Shown here piece after piece: positions 45,901-57,500 of a DNA stretch of 64,000 nucleotides (position 1 is its first letter; every line of letters starts with the position of its first letter). This DNA comes from Bradyrhizobium prioriisuperbiae (GTDB taxonomy: Bacteria > Pseudomonadota > Alphaproteobacteria > Rhizobiales > Xanthobacteraceae). The DNA is taken from contig NZ_CP135921.1 of NCBI RefSeq assembly GCF_032397745.1, forward strand, positions 7,862,501 to 7,926,500. Direction: 5' to 3'. The notes beneath the pieces were generated by a model, which saw only the letters and a list, made by a program, of their open reading frames with translations, was not told the origin of the DNA and did no database searches. The translations under genes and the position numbers were made by a program.

Positions 45901-48527
45901 CGCCTGCTATCTTCACCGTACAAGCGCTCCAGCCGCAGCAGACCGCCCACCACATGAAGCTTGCCCGCCGCGGCCAGCATCGAGGCGCGCTCCGGACGCT
46001 CGCGGTAGAGCGAGCCGGTCACCGTTCCCGCTATGCTGCTGTCGCCGACAAGCTCGTCCAGCGCCGGCAGTAACACCGGATGCGGGCTCAGCTCCACGAA
46101 GATGCTGTGTCCCTGCCCCAACAGGGCCTCCACTACCTTCGCAAACCGAACCGGTTGTCGAACGTTGTCCATCCAGTACGCTGCATTCAGCTCACCGTCA
46201 CCGACCGGCTGGCCGGTCACCGTCGAGTGCATCGCCAGTGCCGGCGCCTGCGGCGACAGATCCGACAATGCAGTCAGCAGATCCTCGCGCAGCACATCCA
46301 CCTGCGGACTGTGGCTCGCAACGTCCACCTTCACGCGCTTGCAGAAGATGCCCTGGCCCTCGAGCCTCGACAGCACCGCACCCATGGCTGCAGGCTCTCC
46401 CGACAGCACCGTCGAGCGCCGGCTGTTGCTCACCGCAACGCTCACCTGCGCCTCATAGCCAGACAGCGCCGCCTGCGCCTCGTCCGCCGGCAGCTGCACC
46501 AGCGCCATCTCGCCCTGGCCGCTGATGCTCTTGAGCAGGCGGCTGCGTCGGCAGATCACCTTCGCCGCGTCCGCCAGCGTCAACCCACCTGCCACATACG
46601 CCGCCGCAACCTCGCCCATGCTGTGGCCGACCACCACGTCCGGCTCCACTCCCCACGACCGCCACAGCTTCGCCAGCGCAACCTCCAGCGCAAACAATGT
46701 CGGCTGCACGACCTCAATGCTCTCCAGACGAGACGCCTCTGCGGCTCTCTGCAGTTCTTCAATTACCGACCAGCCCGTCTCCAACGCGATCGCCGCCGAG
46801 CACTCCTCCAGTGCCTCTCGGAACACCGGCTCCTCTGACAGCAGCTCTCGACCCATCCCAAACCACTGCGAGCCCTGGCCGGGGAACACGAACACAACCT
46901 TTGGACGGCCCACGCTCGCCCGATCCCGGCTCAGTCCTTCCACCGGCTGGTCGCGCGATGCCGCTTCAAGCCCCGCAACCAGCTCCGCGCGCGTGGCCAC
47001 CGCCAGCGCCAGCCGGTGCTCGTGATGGCTCCGCGTCGTCGCCAGGCTGTATGCGATGTCGCCCAGCGCCTGCTCCGGATGCGCCTGAACATGCGACGCC
47101 AGACGCGATGCCGCCGCATCCAGCCCCGCCGTACTCTTCGCCGACAAAACAACAAGCTCCGCCGAGCGTGGTGGCGGCGACGGCAATGTGACCTCGGCCT
47201 CGCGCGGCGCCTCTTCCACCACCACGTGCGCGTTCGTCCCGCTCACCCCAAACGAGCTCACCCCGGCAATCCGCGCCACGCCGTTGCGCTCCCACGCCAC
47301 CGGCTCCGACGCCACCTTCACCGGCAGCTCGTCCCAGGCAATGTGCGGGCTCGGTGCATCGAAGTGCAGGTTCTGCGGGATCCGCTCGTACTGCAGCGAT
47401 AGCACCACCTTGATCAGGCCCGCCACCCCGGCCGCCGCATCCGTGTGACCGAGATTGCTCTTCACCGATCCGATGATCACCGGCCGGCCGCTGTCACGTC
47501 CCTCCGCCAGAACCGATCCCAGCGCCTGAACCTCGATCGGATCCCCCAGTACCGTTCCGGTCCCGTGGCACTCCACGTAGCCAACCTCCGACGGCTTCAC
47601 TCTCGCCTCAGCCAGCGCTCGACGGATGACATCCTCCTGGGCGAGCCCGCTCGGAACGGTCAATCCCTGCGTCTGCCCGTCATGATTGACCGCACTCCCG
47701 CGGATCACCGCCAAAATACGATCGCCATCTTGCTGCGCCGTGCTCAGGCGCTTGAGCACAACCACACCGCAGCCGTCGCTGAACACGGTTCCGTCCGCGG
47801 ACGCATCGAACGTCCGGCACTTCCCACGCTTGCTGATGTGACCCATCGCGAATCCCGACTGGGCGTCTCTCAGTATTCGAGACAACGTCGAAACACCGCC
47901 GGCGAGTGCCACCTCACACTCGCGCGCGCGCAAAGCCTTTATCGCCACATGCACGGCGACCAGTGACGACGAGCACGCCGTGTCGATCGTCATCGACGGG
48001 CCGCGAAGCTTCAGAAAATAGCTCACCCGGCCGGCAATCACGCTCGCGAGTGAGCCTGTCACATCGTAGGCGTCTGCCTCGGTATCTGGCCGGCGCAAAT
48101 GCGCTACGTAACCGCTGCCAGACGCACCGACATAAACGCCGATGCGCTCTCCATCAAGCGACGCCGCCGGAAGCCCGGCATGCTCCAACGCCTCCCAGCT
48201 CGTCTCCAGCAGCAGACGCTGTCGCGGATCCATCCGCTGAGCCTCTCGCGGCGATATCCGGAAAAAGTGCGCATCGAACTCCGCCATCGTGTCGATCACG
48301 CCACATGGAACCAAAGTTCCGTCCCACGCGAAACTCGCGATCGGATCGCCCCCCGCCTCCAGCATGCCCCACAGACCTTCCGGTCCTTCGCTGCCAGGCA
48401 TCCGACAAGCCATCCCAACAATCGCAATCGGCTCGGCCTCCCCAACCGCTGCGAGGCGCTTCCTCAGATTTTGGATGACGGCAGCAGCTTGCCGGAGGTT
48501 CTCCTCTCTCTTATCAGAGCCGGCCAT
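39921..48527 (-). CDS. Hybrid PKS-NRPS, KS-AT-DH-KR-ACP-C-A-PCP (PKS2)
   Basis: A 2868-aa protein. Approximate residues: KS 33-435 (TACSSS, ECHGTGT, SNLGHT); AT 545-820 (GHSMGE and VASHSPQ, methylmalonyl-CoA type); DH 910-1170; KR 1395-1545 (VLDDG, B-type motif; [10 protein letters not shown]); ACP 1706; C 1775-2215 (HHLITDG intact); A 2245-2720; PCP 2770 (GGTSLRLL); charged C-terminal docking helix. The A pocket reads DVWHISLVD(K), a Ser-type code. The frame is open from 48599, but GAGGAGAGGAGCG precedes the ATG at 48527, which overlaps the PKS1 stop by 14 bp, so that start is chosen. It extends the chain with a methyl-branched unit and then an amino acid, probably Ser. Confidence 0.93.
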   Translation of the reverse strand: MAGSDKREENLRQAAAVIQNLRKRLAAVGEAEPIAIVGMACRMPGSEGPEGLWGMLEAGGDPIASFAWDGTLVPCGVIDTMAEFDAHFFRISPREAQRMDPRQRLLLETSWEALEHAGLPAASLDGERIGVYVGASGSGYVAHLRRPDTEADAYDVTGSLASVIAGRVSYFLKLRGPSMTIDTACSSSLVAVHVAIKALRARECEVALAGGVSTLSRILRDAQSGFAMGHISKRGKCRTFDASADGTVFSDGCGVVVLKRLSTAQQDGDRILAVIRGSAVNHDGQTQGLTVPSGLAQEDVIRRALAEARVKPSEVGYVECHGTGTVLGDPIEVQALGSVLAEGRDSGRPVIIGSVKSNLGHTDAAAGVAGLIKVVLSLQYERIPQNLHFDAPSPHIAWDELPVKVASEPVAWERNGVARIAGVSSFGVSGTNAHVVVEEAPREAEVTLPSPPPRSAELVVLSAKSTAGLDAAASRLASHVQAHPEQALGDIAYSLATTRSHHEHRLALAVATRAELVAGLEAASRDQPVEGLSRDRASVGRPKVVFVFPGQGSQWFGMGRELLSEEPVFREALEECSAAIALETGWSVIEELQRAAEASRLESIEVVQPTLFALEVALAKLWRSWGVEPDVVVGHSMGEVAAAYVAGGLTLADAAKVICRRSRLLKSISGQGEMALVQLPADEAQAALSGYEAQVSVAVSNSRRSTVLSGEPAAMGAVLSRLEGQGIFCKRVKVDVASHSPQVDVLREDLLTALSDLSPQAPALAMHSTVTGQPVGDGELNAAYWMDNVRQPVRFAKVVEALLGQGHSIFVELSPHPVLLPALDELVGDSSIAGTVTGSLYRERPERASMLAAAGKLHVVGGLLRLERLYGEDSRRVELPTYAWDRQRYWLEGSALQGRAGEATGHPLLGVRVSLAGGKVMYETVLSRGEHGWLYDHRVGEAALMPGAGLCELVRAGGEHCLGEAVEVLSLVLQAPLVLPEHGGRRVQVLVSEEDGRTEVSVYSQPSDASAATEWTLHASSEVRRLRLEAVPRLDLAAVRARCAERVEVAQAYETLASLGLDYGAAFRGLQSLWVGTDEALGEVVLPDGVEGAERYGIHPALLDAAFHSLLRIGEVSSLHLPFAMDRVVVHAQGAAAAWVHVRARPEAAGEASEGLLVDVTLSDAQGDVLVEVVGLRSRAAEESSLPRSEGTANALYQLGWSPSPSPQVSAPSGRWVVVAGQDEASAAVVDRLRQAGAECTCVDVSGLSAALPADHVVCLWGRGAEVEDAEAAQRVASAGLSMVQLLAQQERAPRLWWVTRGAVSVTAAEASEVAQASLWGLGRTVMQEHPELGCTLVDVEATADMAEEIVRELSSADDEQEIAWRAGERHVARLRRALESAVLREVRTDGTVVITGGLGTLGLHVARWLAQRGTKHIVLTGRRGLATPGAAEAVEELEALGARVTVSSADVSERSAVHGLLAAIPSELPLRGVVHAAGVLDDGVLSEQSAERFAQVMAAKVGGACHLDAETRGLDLDVFVLFSSAAGTLGSAGQGGYAAANACLDALAARRRAAGLPGQSLAWGLWVDDSSQAAGLASGLDQVQQARLKKSGIGALDPVQGTALLAAALARSETQLMLTPLELGALRRRFNETVPPLWRELVRLPRRAAAAVRRGGWASELASLSAEHRLAAAVETVRAEVARVLSLGRADAVGSERPLKELGLDSLMAVELRNALGRRAGTSLPATLAFDYPTPTAIAKYLLETMWIGEALTTNSGPLTIPQRSDQADEQEWRLAELSLGQQRLWFIERLTPGSALYNVHFGLKISGRLDTDLVRACLSKLVKRHEVLRTTIQELAVWPEEVETARALIMSKGPVPLEVVDLRDTSDKEVQAARLAFEHRTKPFDLKRGLLWRSLAITLEEERHLLLFTQHHLITDGWSTVRLMEELASLYESGAQDSALRKLGYDYLDFVRYERALRQTETHRQNLAWWKERLEGLPRLDLPGSRPCVMPRHKGDAISIEISSELTERLREFCRREGCTLFVTLLTAWACVLHRYSGQTDFGIGTLVARRDRSEFNDVQGFFVNTMVVRCDVSGRPTFRTLAHQMGESVVEMLQHQEVEFGEIVQEHGGERDRDLNPLIQANFDFVRAPCVMATKGVKWDWIEGVRADGGVEATAKFNLGLTLLETEEHLFGTLEYATDLFDASTVERMAAHLVAMLDAAPREPDRPIGELPLLTIRERCQLLVEWNATAADYPRDRCVHELFGEQAARTPEAVAVVHEDRELSYGELERRSNQLAHHLRGLDVGPEVIVGLCVERSLEMVVGLLGILKAGGAYLPLDPSYPAERLAYMVEDAEARVLLTLTSLEGLLPADVHVVRLDDDWGSIARQPDGPPTGNVTPINLAYVMYTSGSTGRPKGVMIGHGGVVNRIAWMDDAYGLAASDRVLQKTPFSFDVSVWEFFWPLLKGARLVLARPEGHREGDYLANLIIEQGITVVHFVPSMLWLFLQQPRVSDCTSLREVICSGEALPIELIRECTSKLPGRLENLYGPTEASVDVSFWACDAASPASLIGRPIWNTQLYVLDELLEPVPIGVRGELYIGGVGLARGYLGRPDLTANRFVASPFGAGERLYRTGDAARWLADGNLEYLGRLDDQVKVRGHRIELGEIEAVLSTHLRLSRCAVTTRPQEADSQLIAFYVASGDAVDPHELRQYLRLSLPEHMVPAVFVPLTDLPLTLNGKIDRKALAAHDLPHLGESHIAPREGLEQALAEIWKDVLNVVAVDTKRTFFEQGGTSLRLLKVQQRIRVSLGMGIAAADLFKYPTIENLAQYIGRADGKLEHTTKETDALEHDKALRDRIREIDELSPTELQRELRENLRRVLAGESSQ
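44092..45902. repeat. Repeat R2 copy b (DH-KR, PKS2)
   Basis: Partner of 35501-37311. It covers the DH, the KR structural subdomain and most of the KR up to the VVHAAG strand. Confidence 0.88.
46075..47162. repeat. Repeat R3 copy a (AT, PKS2)
   Basis: 1,088 bp reading as identical to 60011-61098 in PKS1 (offset 13,936). It covers the KS-AT linker and the methylmalonyl-type AT. The part nearest the KS is also shared with 55623-55846. Confidence 0.88.
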
Positions 48528-51500
48528 CGCTCCTCTCCTCATACTCATAGTCGACTGACTGACGTTCGCGTCGTGAGCCACCAGCATTGAGTGTCGCATA
48601 TTCGTCTTCGATCAGCCGTTGTACCTCTTCGACGGACATTTGCGTCGCTGGACCCGAGCCATGCGTTATTCCGTCGCCCGCTTCGACTGCGTTGCGCTCT
48701 GCAGAACGCATGCGGTCTATTCGGCGCCGTCCAAGATAGCTCGCAAGGGTATCAATGGTGGGGTATTTGAAGAGGTCGGCGGCGGCGACGTTCATCGCCA
48801 AGTTCGCTCGAATGCGTTGCTTGACACGGAGGATCGTCAGCGAATTACCGCCATGCTCGAAAAAGGTTCGACTGGCGTCAACAGTGGGGACGTTCAAGAC
48901 ATCTTTCCAGATCTCCGCGAGCGCTTGTTCCAGCCCCTCCCGGGGCTCTACCCGCGACTCTTCAAGCTGCGGCGCATCACGAGCGGCGAGAAGCTTGAGA
49001 TCCACCTTGCCGTTGGGCGAGAGAGGTAGATCCGCTAACGCTACGAACGTCGCAGGTATCATGTGTTCGGGCAGTGACACTCGTAGATGTTGGCGGAGCT
49101 CGCGCGGAGCCACTGCGTCGCCGGCCGGAATGTAATACGCCACCAATTGTGAATCGCCGTTCTCGGTGCGAACAATCACGGCGCATTGGCTCACCCTCGA
49201 ATGAGCCGTTAGCATTGTCTCGATTTCCCCGAGCTCAATACGATAACCGCGAATCTTTACTTGTTGATCCGCACGACCGAGATATTCGAGTTCGCCATCA
49301 GATCGCCAGCGAGCAATATCCCCGGTCCGATACAGCCGGCCACCGCTCCCCCCAAAAGGATCTGGTACGAACCGCTCCGCCGTCAGATCATTTCGACCCA
49401 CGTAGCCCCGCGCCAATCCAGCACCGCCGACATACAGCTCGCCGGAGACGTCCACCGGTACCAGATGGAGACTTTTATCAAGCACATAAAGTTGCGTGTT
49501 TGCTATCGGGCGACCAATCGGAACGACGCCTCCCTTCCACCGTTCAGCCAAAAAGCAGGTCGCGTCTGCGGCAACCTCCGACGAACCATACAGGTTTATG
49601 AAGCGACACTTTGGAAGAACGTTCAAAAGCTGTCGAAGCAAGTCTTCGCTGAGGGCCTCGCCACTCAATGTCCAGCTACGGAGCCCAACCACAGAGTTCT
49701 TGATTTGCGGTTCCTCAATCAGCGCCGATGCGAGCGACGGTACGGTGATAAGATGGGTAATGCGCTCGCGCGCAACAATCGAGATAAGCTCGCTCGGATC
49801 TTTGCTGGCGTCGTCGCGGACGATCACCAAAGGCACGCCCCTTGTTAGAGGGCCAAGCAGTTCGAAGACCGCGTCGACAAACCCAATTGAAGTCTTCTGG
49901 CAACAGACATCGTCATCACTGAGCACCGCAATCCCGGTCTGCGCCGCGATTCGGTTCACGACCCCACGATGAGTTGCCATCACGCCCTTCGGCCGACCCG
50001 TTGATCCGGACGTGTAGATCACATAGCAAAGGTTCTCATGGGCCACTCCACTCGCTGGCAACGTCGCAGGCTGTTTCGCGACATCTGTACGATCTCGGTC
50101 CAGCAGAACCACGCGTGAGCAATGCGTGGCCAGATTTCCTTCCACATTAGACTGCGTCAGCAGCACCGAAACAGCCGCGTCTTTCAGCATATAGGCAAGC
50201 CGCTCTTGAGGATAACTCGGATCCAATGGCAGATAGGCCCCACCTGCCTTTAGGATGCCGAGCACGCCCACCACCATCTCGATCGATCGCTCGACGTAGA
50301 TGCCTACAACCACCTCCGCGCCAACCCCGAGCCCGCGGAGATGATGTGCCAGCTGGTTTGAGCGTCGGTCCAACTCGCCGTAGCTCATACGACAGTCCTC
50401 ATAGAGAACGGCCACCGCTTCTGGCGTCCTAACCGCTTGGTCAGCGAAAAGCTCGTGAACGCACTTGTCCCGCGGATAGTCTGCCGCCGTTGCATTCCAT
50501 TCAACAAGAAGCTGATGTCGTTCCTCAGCGGTTAGCAGAGGTAGCTCTCCCACGCATTGCTCTGGCGTCAGCATCGCCGCTTCCAACGTCACCTTCAGGT
50601 GTTCCGCCATCCGCTCCACAGTCGACGCATCAAACAGATCCGTGGCGTACTCCAGCGTTCCAAGCAGGCCCCTCTCCGTTTCCTTCAACGCAAGCCCAAG
50701 ATTGAACTTCGCCGTTCCCTCCACACCTCCATCTGCACGCACAAAATCTACCATATCCCATCTCGCTCCATTCACCTCCAGCGCTTGCGGCTCGGAATTG
50801 AAATCGAAGCTCGCTTGAATAAGTGGATTCAAATCCAGATCACGACGGCCCGAGTGCTCCTGCACGATCTCACTGAATTCCACGTCTTGACGTGCCAGCG
50901 CCCCGAGAACCATCTCTCCCATTCGGTGCGCCAGTGTCTTAAATGTCGGCTCCTCAGACAGGTCACAGCGCAGCAGCAGCATGTTTATGAAGAAGCCCTG
51001 CACATCGTCGAACTCGGCTCGGTCTCGCCTTGCCACCATGGTCCCGATCGCAAAGTCCGTTTGCCCCGAATAACGATGCAGCACGCATGCCCAGGCCGTC
51101 AGCAGCGTTACGAAAAGCGTGCAGCCCTCGCGTCGACTAAACTCCCGCAGCCTTTCCGTCACTGCGGCCGGGATCTCGATCCGAACCGCGTTGCCCTCGT
51201 GCCTTGGCATCAGCCGCGACCGGCTGCACGGCAGATCCAACCGTGGCAACCCCGTAAGTCTCTCTTTCCACCACGCCACGTTCTGACGATGTTCGTCCGT
51301 CTGACGCAGCGCCCGCTCATACCGCACAAAATCCGAATAATCGTACTCACGCTTCCCAAGCGCCGCATCCCGAGCTCCCGACTCGTAGAGCGCAACCAGA
51401 TCTCTTATCAATCTCATCACTGACCAAGCGTCCGTGATGAGATGATGCTGCGTGAACAGCAACAGATGCTGCTCCTCCTCCAGCGTTATCGCCAAGCTCC

Positions 51501-54500
51501 GCCACATCGGGCCCCCTGCGGCCTCAAACGGCTTCGTCCGATGCTCGAATACCAATTGCGTCGCCTGCGCCTCTTTGTCCTCTGCCTCCCCGAGGTCCAC
51601 CACCTCCAGCACAACAGGACCCACCGGGCTGATCAACGCATGTGCTGTCTCCATCCTCTCCGGAAATACGGCAATCTCCACAAACGTCGTCCGCAGAACC
51701 TCATGACGCTCCACCAACTTCGCCAGGCATTCGCGCAAAAGCGCGATATCGAGCCGTCCCGAGATCTTCAGACCGAAGTGCACATTGTATAGCGCGCTGC
51801 CAGGCCTCAGCCGCTCGAAGAACCACAGCCGCTGCTGGCCAAGCGAAAGCTCCGTCATCCGGCACTCTTGCGCGTCCCAATCTGTCTTCTCCCGTCCTCG
51901 CCGCGAAATCTCCGGCAGACTTTCGTTCGTCGCCACTCCTTGCGCCGACAGCACTCGCTCGAGCAGGTACCTGGCGATCGCCGCCGGTGTCGGATAGTCG
52001 AAGGCCAGCGTCGCCGGCAGCCGCGCCCCGGCACGCTTGCCCAGCGCATTGCGCAGCACCACCGCCATCAGCGAGTCGAGCCCCAGCTCCTTCAGCGGAC
52101 GTTCCGACTCCACGGCATCGGCCGCACCCAGCGACAGCACACGCGCGACCTCGCCGCGCACCACCTCAATCACCGCCGCCGCTCGATCCTTCTCCAAAAG
52201 CAACGCCAGCTCGGCGGCCCAGCCGCCACGCCGCGGCGCCGCCGTTGCCCGCCGCGGTGAGCGCACCAGCTCCCGCCACAACGGCGGAACGGTCCCCTCA
52301 AACGACTTGCGCAGCAATCCAAGGTCAAGCGACACCGGCAGAAGCTGCGCTTCGCTCCGGCCGAGTGCCGCCTTGAACAGCGCGATCCCGTGCAAGGGAT
52401 CTACCGACCCCAGCCCGCTCTTGGCCAGACGGACCTGCTGCACTCTGTCCAACCCGGACGCCAGACCTGCCGCCTTCGACGACGCGTCGGTCCACAGTCC
52501 CCACCCAAGGCTCTGAGCTGGCAAACCCGCTGCGCGGCGGCGCGCCGCCAGCGCGTCCAGACACGCGTTCGCCGCCGCATATCCGCCTTGGCCGGCAGAC
52601 CCCAGCGCCCCAGCAACCGACGAGAACAGCACGAAGAAGTCCAGATCCGAGTCCCGCGTCAGCGCATCCAGATGACACGCCCCACCCACCTTCGCCGCCA
52701 GTACACGCGCAAACCGATCCGCGCTCTGCTCCGACAGCACACCATCATCCAGCACACCGGCCGCATGCACCACGCCGCGCAGCGGCAGATCCGAGGAGAT
52801 CGCCTCCACCAACGCGCGCACCGCATCGCCGTCCGATACGTCCACCGCCGCTACCGTCACCCGCGCACCCAGCGCCTCAAGCTCCTCCACCGCCGCGGCC
52901 GCGCCCGGCGTCTGCTGGCCGCGACGCCCCGTCAGCACAAGGTGCTTCATTCCGCCTTGCGCCAGCCACCGCGCCACATGCAGCCCCAGCGCACCAAGCC
53001 CGCCGGTGATCAGCGCCGTTCCATCCCAACGCAGCTGCCGCACCTGATCAGCGGCAGCCGCCGCACGCTTCAATCGCGCGACGCGCCGTTCGCCTGCCCG
53101 CCAGGCGATCTCCCGCTCCTCGTCCGCAGAACACAGCGCGCATAGGATCGCATCGTTCATATGCGGTCCGTCCGCGACGTCGAGCAGCGTGCAGTCCAGC
53201 TCCGGGTGCTCCTGCATCACCGTGCGTCCGAGACCCCACAGCGAAGCCTGCGCCACCTCGGCCGGCTCCTCGGCCGTCACCGCCACTGCCCCGCGCGTCA
53301 CCCACCACAGCCGCGGCGCTCGCTCCTGCTGCGCCAGCAGCTGCACCATCCCCAGCCCGTCGCTCGCCATCCGGTAGGCAGCCTCTGCCGCGGCCGCTTC
53401 GTCGTGGGGACGACCCCACAGGCACACCACGTGCTCCGCCGGCAACGCCGCAGCCAGATCTTCAAACGCGACTAGCTTGCAGCCGGCGCCCGCCGCGAGC
53501 AGGCGCTCAACGAGCGCAACGGACAGCGCATCGTCTGCAGCGCCAACCACAATCCACCGCCCCGAAGGCGTCGACGCTGGCGGCGCCGGCGACGCCGGCC
53601 AGCCAAGCTCATAAAGTGCGTTCGCAGCCTCTTGCCGCTGGTCGAGAGCTTCGCCTGCAACAGGACGGCTGCGCAGCCCAATCACTTCGACGAGGACATC
53701 GCCTCGGTCATCCGCCAGCGTCACATCCGCTGCGCCGTTCTCGCCGCCGGCCTGCTCCGAGCGCCGCACATGGACCCACGCAGCAGACGCTCCCGACGCG
53801 TGCACGGTCACCCGGTCCATCGCAAAGGGTAGATGCAGACCCTGCTTCTCCGCAGCCACCCCGGAGAGCGACTGGAACGCCGCATCGAGCAGTGCCGGAT
53901 GGATGCCATAGCGCTCCGCGTCCTCGACCTCCTCGGGCAGAGACACCTCGGCCAGCGCTTCGTTCGTCCCGCGCCATAATGTCTGCAGTCCCTGGAACGC
54001 AGGGCCGTAGTCCAGGCCTACCGACGCAAACGCCTCGTAGGCTTGCGCCACCTCGACACGCTCAGTGCAGCGCGACCGCACCGCGTCGAGATCGATGTGT
54101 CCAGCCTCACCCGCACTCGATCGGCGCACCTCGCCGCTCGCGTGCAGCGTCCATCCCGCTTCCGTCGATGTATCCGACCTCTGACTGTGAACCGATACTT
54201 CCCTTCGGCCGTCATCGTCCTCGCGCACAACCACCTGCACGCGCTGACCGCCATGCTCCGGCAGTACCAGCGGCGCCTGCAGCACCAGCGACAACACCTC
54301 CGCCGCATCGCCGTCAAAGCAGTGCTCGCAAGCCGCCCGAACAAGCTCCGCCACTCCGGCTCCCGGCATCAGCGCCAGCTCGCCGACCCGATGGTCGTAA
54401 AGCCAGGAATGCTCCGCCCGCGACAGCACAGACTCATACACAACCGCGCCGCCCGCCAGCGACACCCGCACGCCCAGCAGCGGATGGCCCGTCGCCTCGC

Positions 54501-57500
54501 CGGCCTGGGCCCGCAGCGACGCCTGTTCAATCCAGTAGCGCTGTCGCTGCCACGCATATGTCGGCAGATCTACACGACTGCCGCCGTTCGGAAAGACCCC
54601 GTTCCACTCGACCCGGCCGCCCTGCGCAAAGTGCCTTCCCAGCGCCTCGAGCGCCGCTGCAGGCTCGGCCCGCTCAGCTCGCAGGCTCGCCACCAGCACC
54701 GGATCCTTCGCTCCCGCAGGCAAGCACGCCGGCACCAGCCCGAGCAGCGTCGGCCTCGGCCCCAGCTCGACATACTCCGTCACCCCCGCCGCATGCAGCG
54801 CGCCAACGCCAGCCGCAAAGCGCACCGCCCCCCGCACATGCCTCACCCAGTACTCGGCACTCGACAGCTCACTCCCCGCCACCTGACCGCTGACATTGCT
54901 CACCACTGCAATCTGAGCCGGCTGATGGGCAATGGACTCCGCAACCCGCCGGAACTCGTCCAGCATCGGCTCCATCAGCGCCGAGTGGAATGCATGCGAC
55001 ACCGTCAACCGCTTCGTCGGCGCGCCCTTCGCCGCAAACGCCTCCGACACCGCTAGCACGCCCGCTTCCGCGCCCGAGATGACCAGCGACGACGGGCCGT
55101 TCACAGCCGCAATCGACACGCGGCCCGCCTGCGCCTCAACCGCATCCGCAACTTCCGATTCCGACGCCTCAATCGACACCATCGCGCCGCCCCGCGGCAG
55201 CGCCTGCATCAAGCGCCCGCGCGCCGCCACCAGACGTGCTGCATCTTCCAGCGAGAACACGCCCGCCACATAGGCCGCCGACAGCTCCCCGATGCTGTGG
55301 CCCGCTACAACGTCCGGCGCCACTCCCCACGACCGCCACAGCTTCGCCAGCGCAACCTCAAGCGCAAACAGCGCAGGCTGCGTCCACCCTGTCTCATCGA
55401 GCCTCGACGCACCCGATGGCTCCGCCCACATCACCTCGCGAAGCGGGCGCTCAAGGTGCGGATCCAGCGCCGCCCACGTCGCCTCCAGACCCTCGCGGAA
55501 CACAGGCCATTCCTCGTAAAGACCTCGCCCCATCCCAACCTGCTGCGAGCCCTGACCCGTGAACAGCCACGCCGTCTTGCCGCGAGCGCGTGCCTTCTGC
55601 CCTCGGGCGAGCGCCATCTCGCCGCGCGATGCCGCTTCAAGCCCCGCAACCAGCTCCGCGCGCGTGGCCACCGCCAGCGCCAGCCGGTGCTCGTGATGGC
55701 TCCGCGTCGTCGCCAGGCTGTATGCGATGTCGCCCAGCGCCTGCTCCGGATGCGCCTGAACATGCGACGCCAGACGCGATGCCGCCGCATCCAGCCCCGC
55801 CGTACTCTTCGCCGACACAACAACAAGCTCCGCCGAGCGCGGTGGCTGCGACGGCAACGTCACCGCGGTCTCATGCGGCGCCTCTTCCAGCACAACATGC
55901 GCGTTCGTCCCGCTCACGCCGAACGCGCTCACTCCGGCGATCCGCGCCACGCCGTTGCGCTCCCACGCCACCGGCTCCGACGCCACCTTCACCGGCAGCT
56001 CGTCCCAGGCAATGTGCGGGCTCGGTGCATCGAAGTGCAGGTTCTGCGGGATCCGCTCGTGCTGCAGCGACAGCACCACCTTGATCAGACCCGCTACCCC
56101 GGCGGCGGCTTGCGTATGCCCGAGATTGCTCTTCACCGACCCGATCATCACCGGCCGGTCGCTGTCGCGGCCCTCCGCCAGAACCGCGCCAAGCGCCTGA
56201 ACCTCGATCGGATCCCCCAGTACCGTCCCGGTCCCATGGCACTCCACATACCCAACCTGGTGCGGCTGCACTCTGGCCTGCGCCAGCGCACGGCGGATCA
56301 CCGCCTCCTGCGACGGACCGTTCGGCGCCGTCAGCCCATTGCTGCGGCCATCCTGGTTCACCGCAGAGCCGCGGATCAGCGCCAGCACGCGGTGGCCGTT
56401 CCGCCGCGCCTCGCTCAGACGCTCCAGCACGACCATCCCGCAGCCTTCAGACCAGCCGGTACCATCCGCGCTCGCTGCAAAAGTCTTGCAACGACCGTCC
56501 GCCGCAAGCCCGCGCAGCCGGCTGAACTCCACGAACGAGCCCGGCGTCAGCATCACCGCCACGCCACCCGCCAGCGCCATCGAGCACTCTCCCTGGCGCA
56601 GCGCCTGGCACGCCAGGTGCACCGTCACCAGCGATGACGAGCACGCCGTGTCCACCGTCATGCTCGGACCCTGCAACCCAAGCGCGTAGCTGATCCGGCC
56701 CGACGCCACGCTCGCCGCGCTTCCGGTGCCGACATAGCCGTCGAGCCGCTCGAGCCCGCCGCCCAACATCCCGTACTCCTGGTATGTCAGCCCGACGAAC
56801 ACCCCGGTGCTGCTGCCCATCAGCTGCCCTGCTGCAACGCCAGCGCGCTCCAGCGCCTCCCAGCTCGTCTCCAGCAAGAGACGCTGCTGCGGGTCCATGC
56901 TCACCGCCTCGCGCGGCGCGATCCCGAAGAATCCGGCATCAAAGCGATCGATCTCCGGCAGGAACCCGCCACTCCGCGTCGTCATCTTGCCCGCCGCATC
57001 GGGATCCGCGTCATAAAGCGCATCGACGTCCCAGCGCTCACGCGGCACTTCGCTCACCGCATCGACGCCTTCCTCCAGCAGACGCCAGAAGCTCTCGGGA
57101 TCGGCAACGCCGCCTGGATAGCGGCAACCGATCCCCACAATCGCGATCGGCTCCTCAGCTGGACGCGCCACTACCGCAGTCGCCAAGGCCGACGGAGCCT
57201 CCGACAGCAGCAGCACTCGCTCGAGCAGGTACCTGGCGATCGCCGCCGGTGTCGGATAGTCGAAGGCCAGCGTCGCCGGCAGCCGCGCCCCGGCACGCTT
57301 GCCCAGCGCATTGCGCAGCACCACCGCCATCAGCGAGTCGAGCCCCAGCTCCTTCAGCGGACGTTCCGACTCCACGGCATCGGCCGCACCCAGCGACAGC
57401 ACACGCGCGACCTCGCCGCGCACCACCTCAATCACCGCCGCCGCTCGATCCTTCTCCAAAAGCAACGCCAGCTCGGCGGCCCAGCCGCCACGCCGCGGCG

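Noticed and set aside
52900..53650. Possible enoylreductase domain between DH and KR in the PKS modules
   Set aside because: The segment fits the KR structural subdomain ([23 protein letters not shown]). No NADPH-binding ER motif is present.
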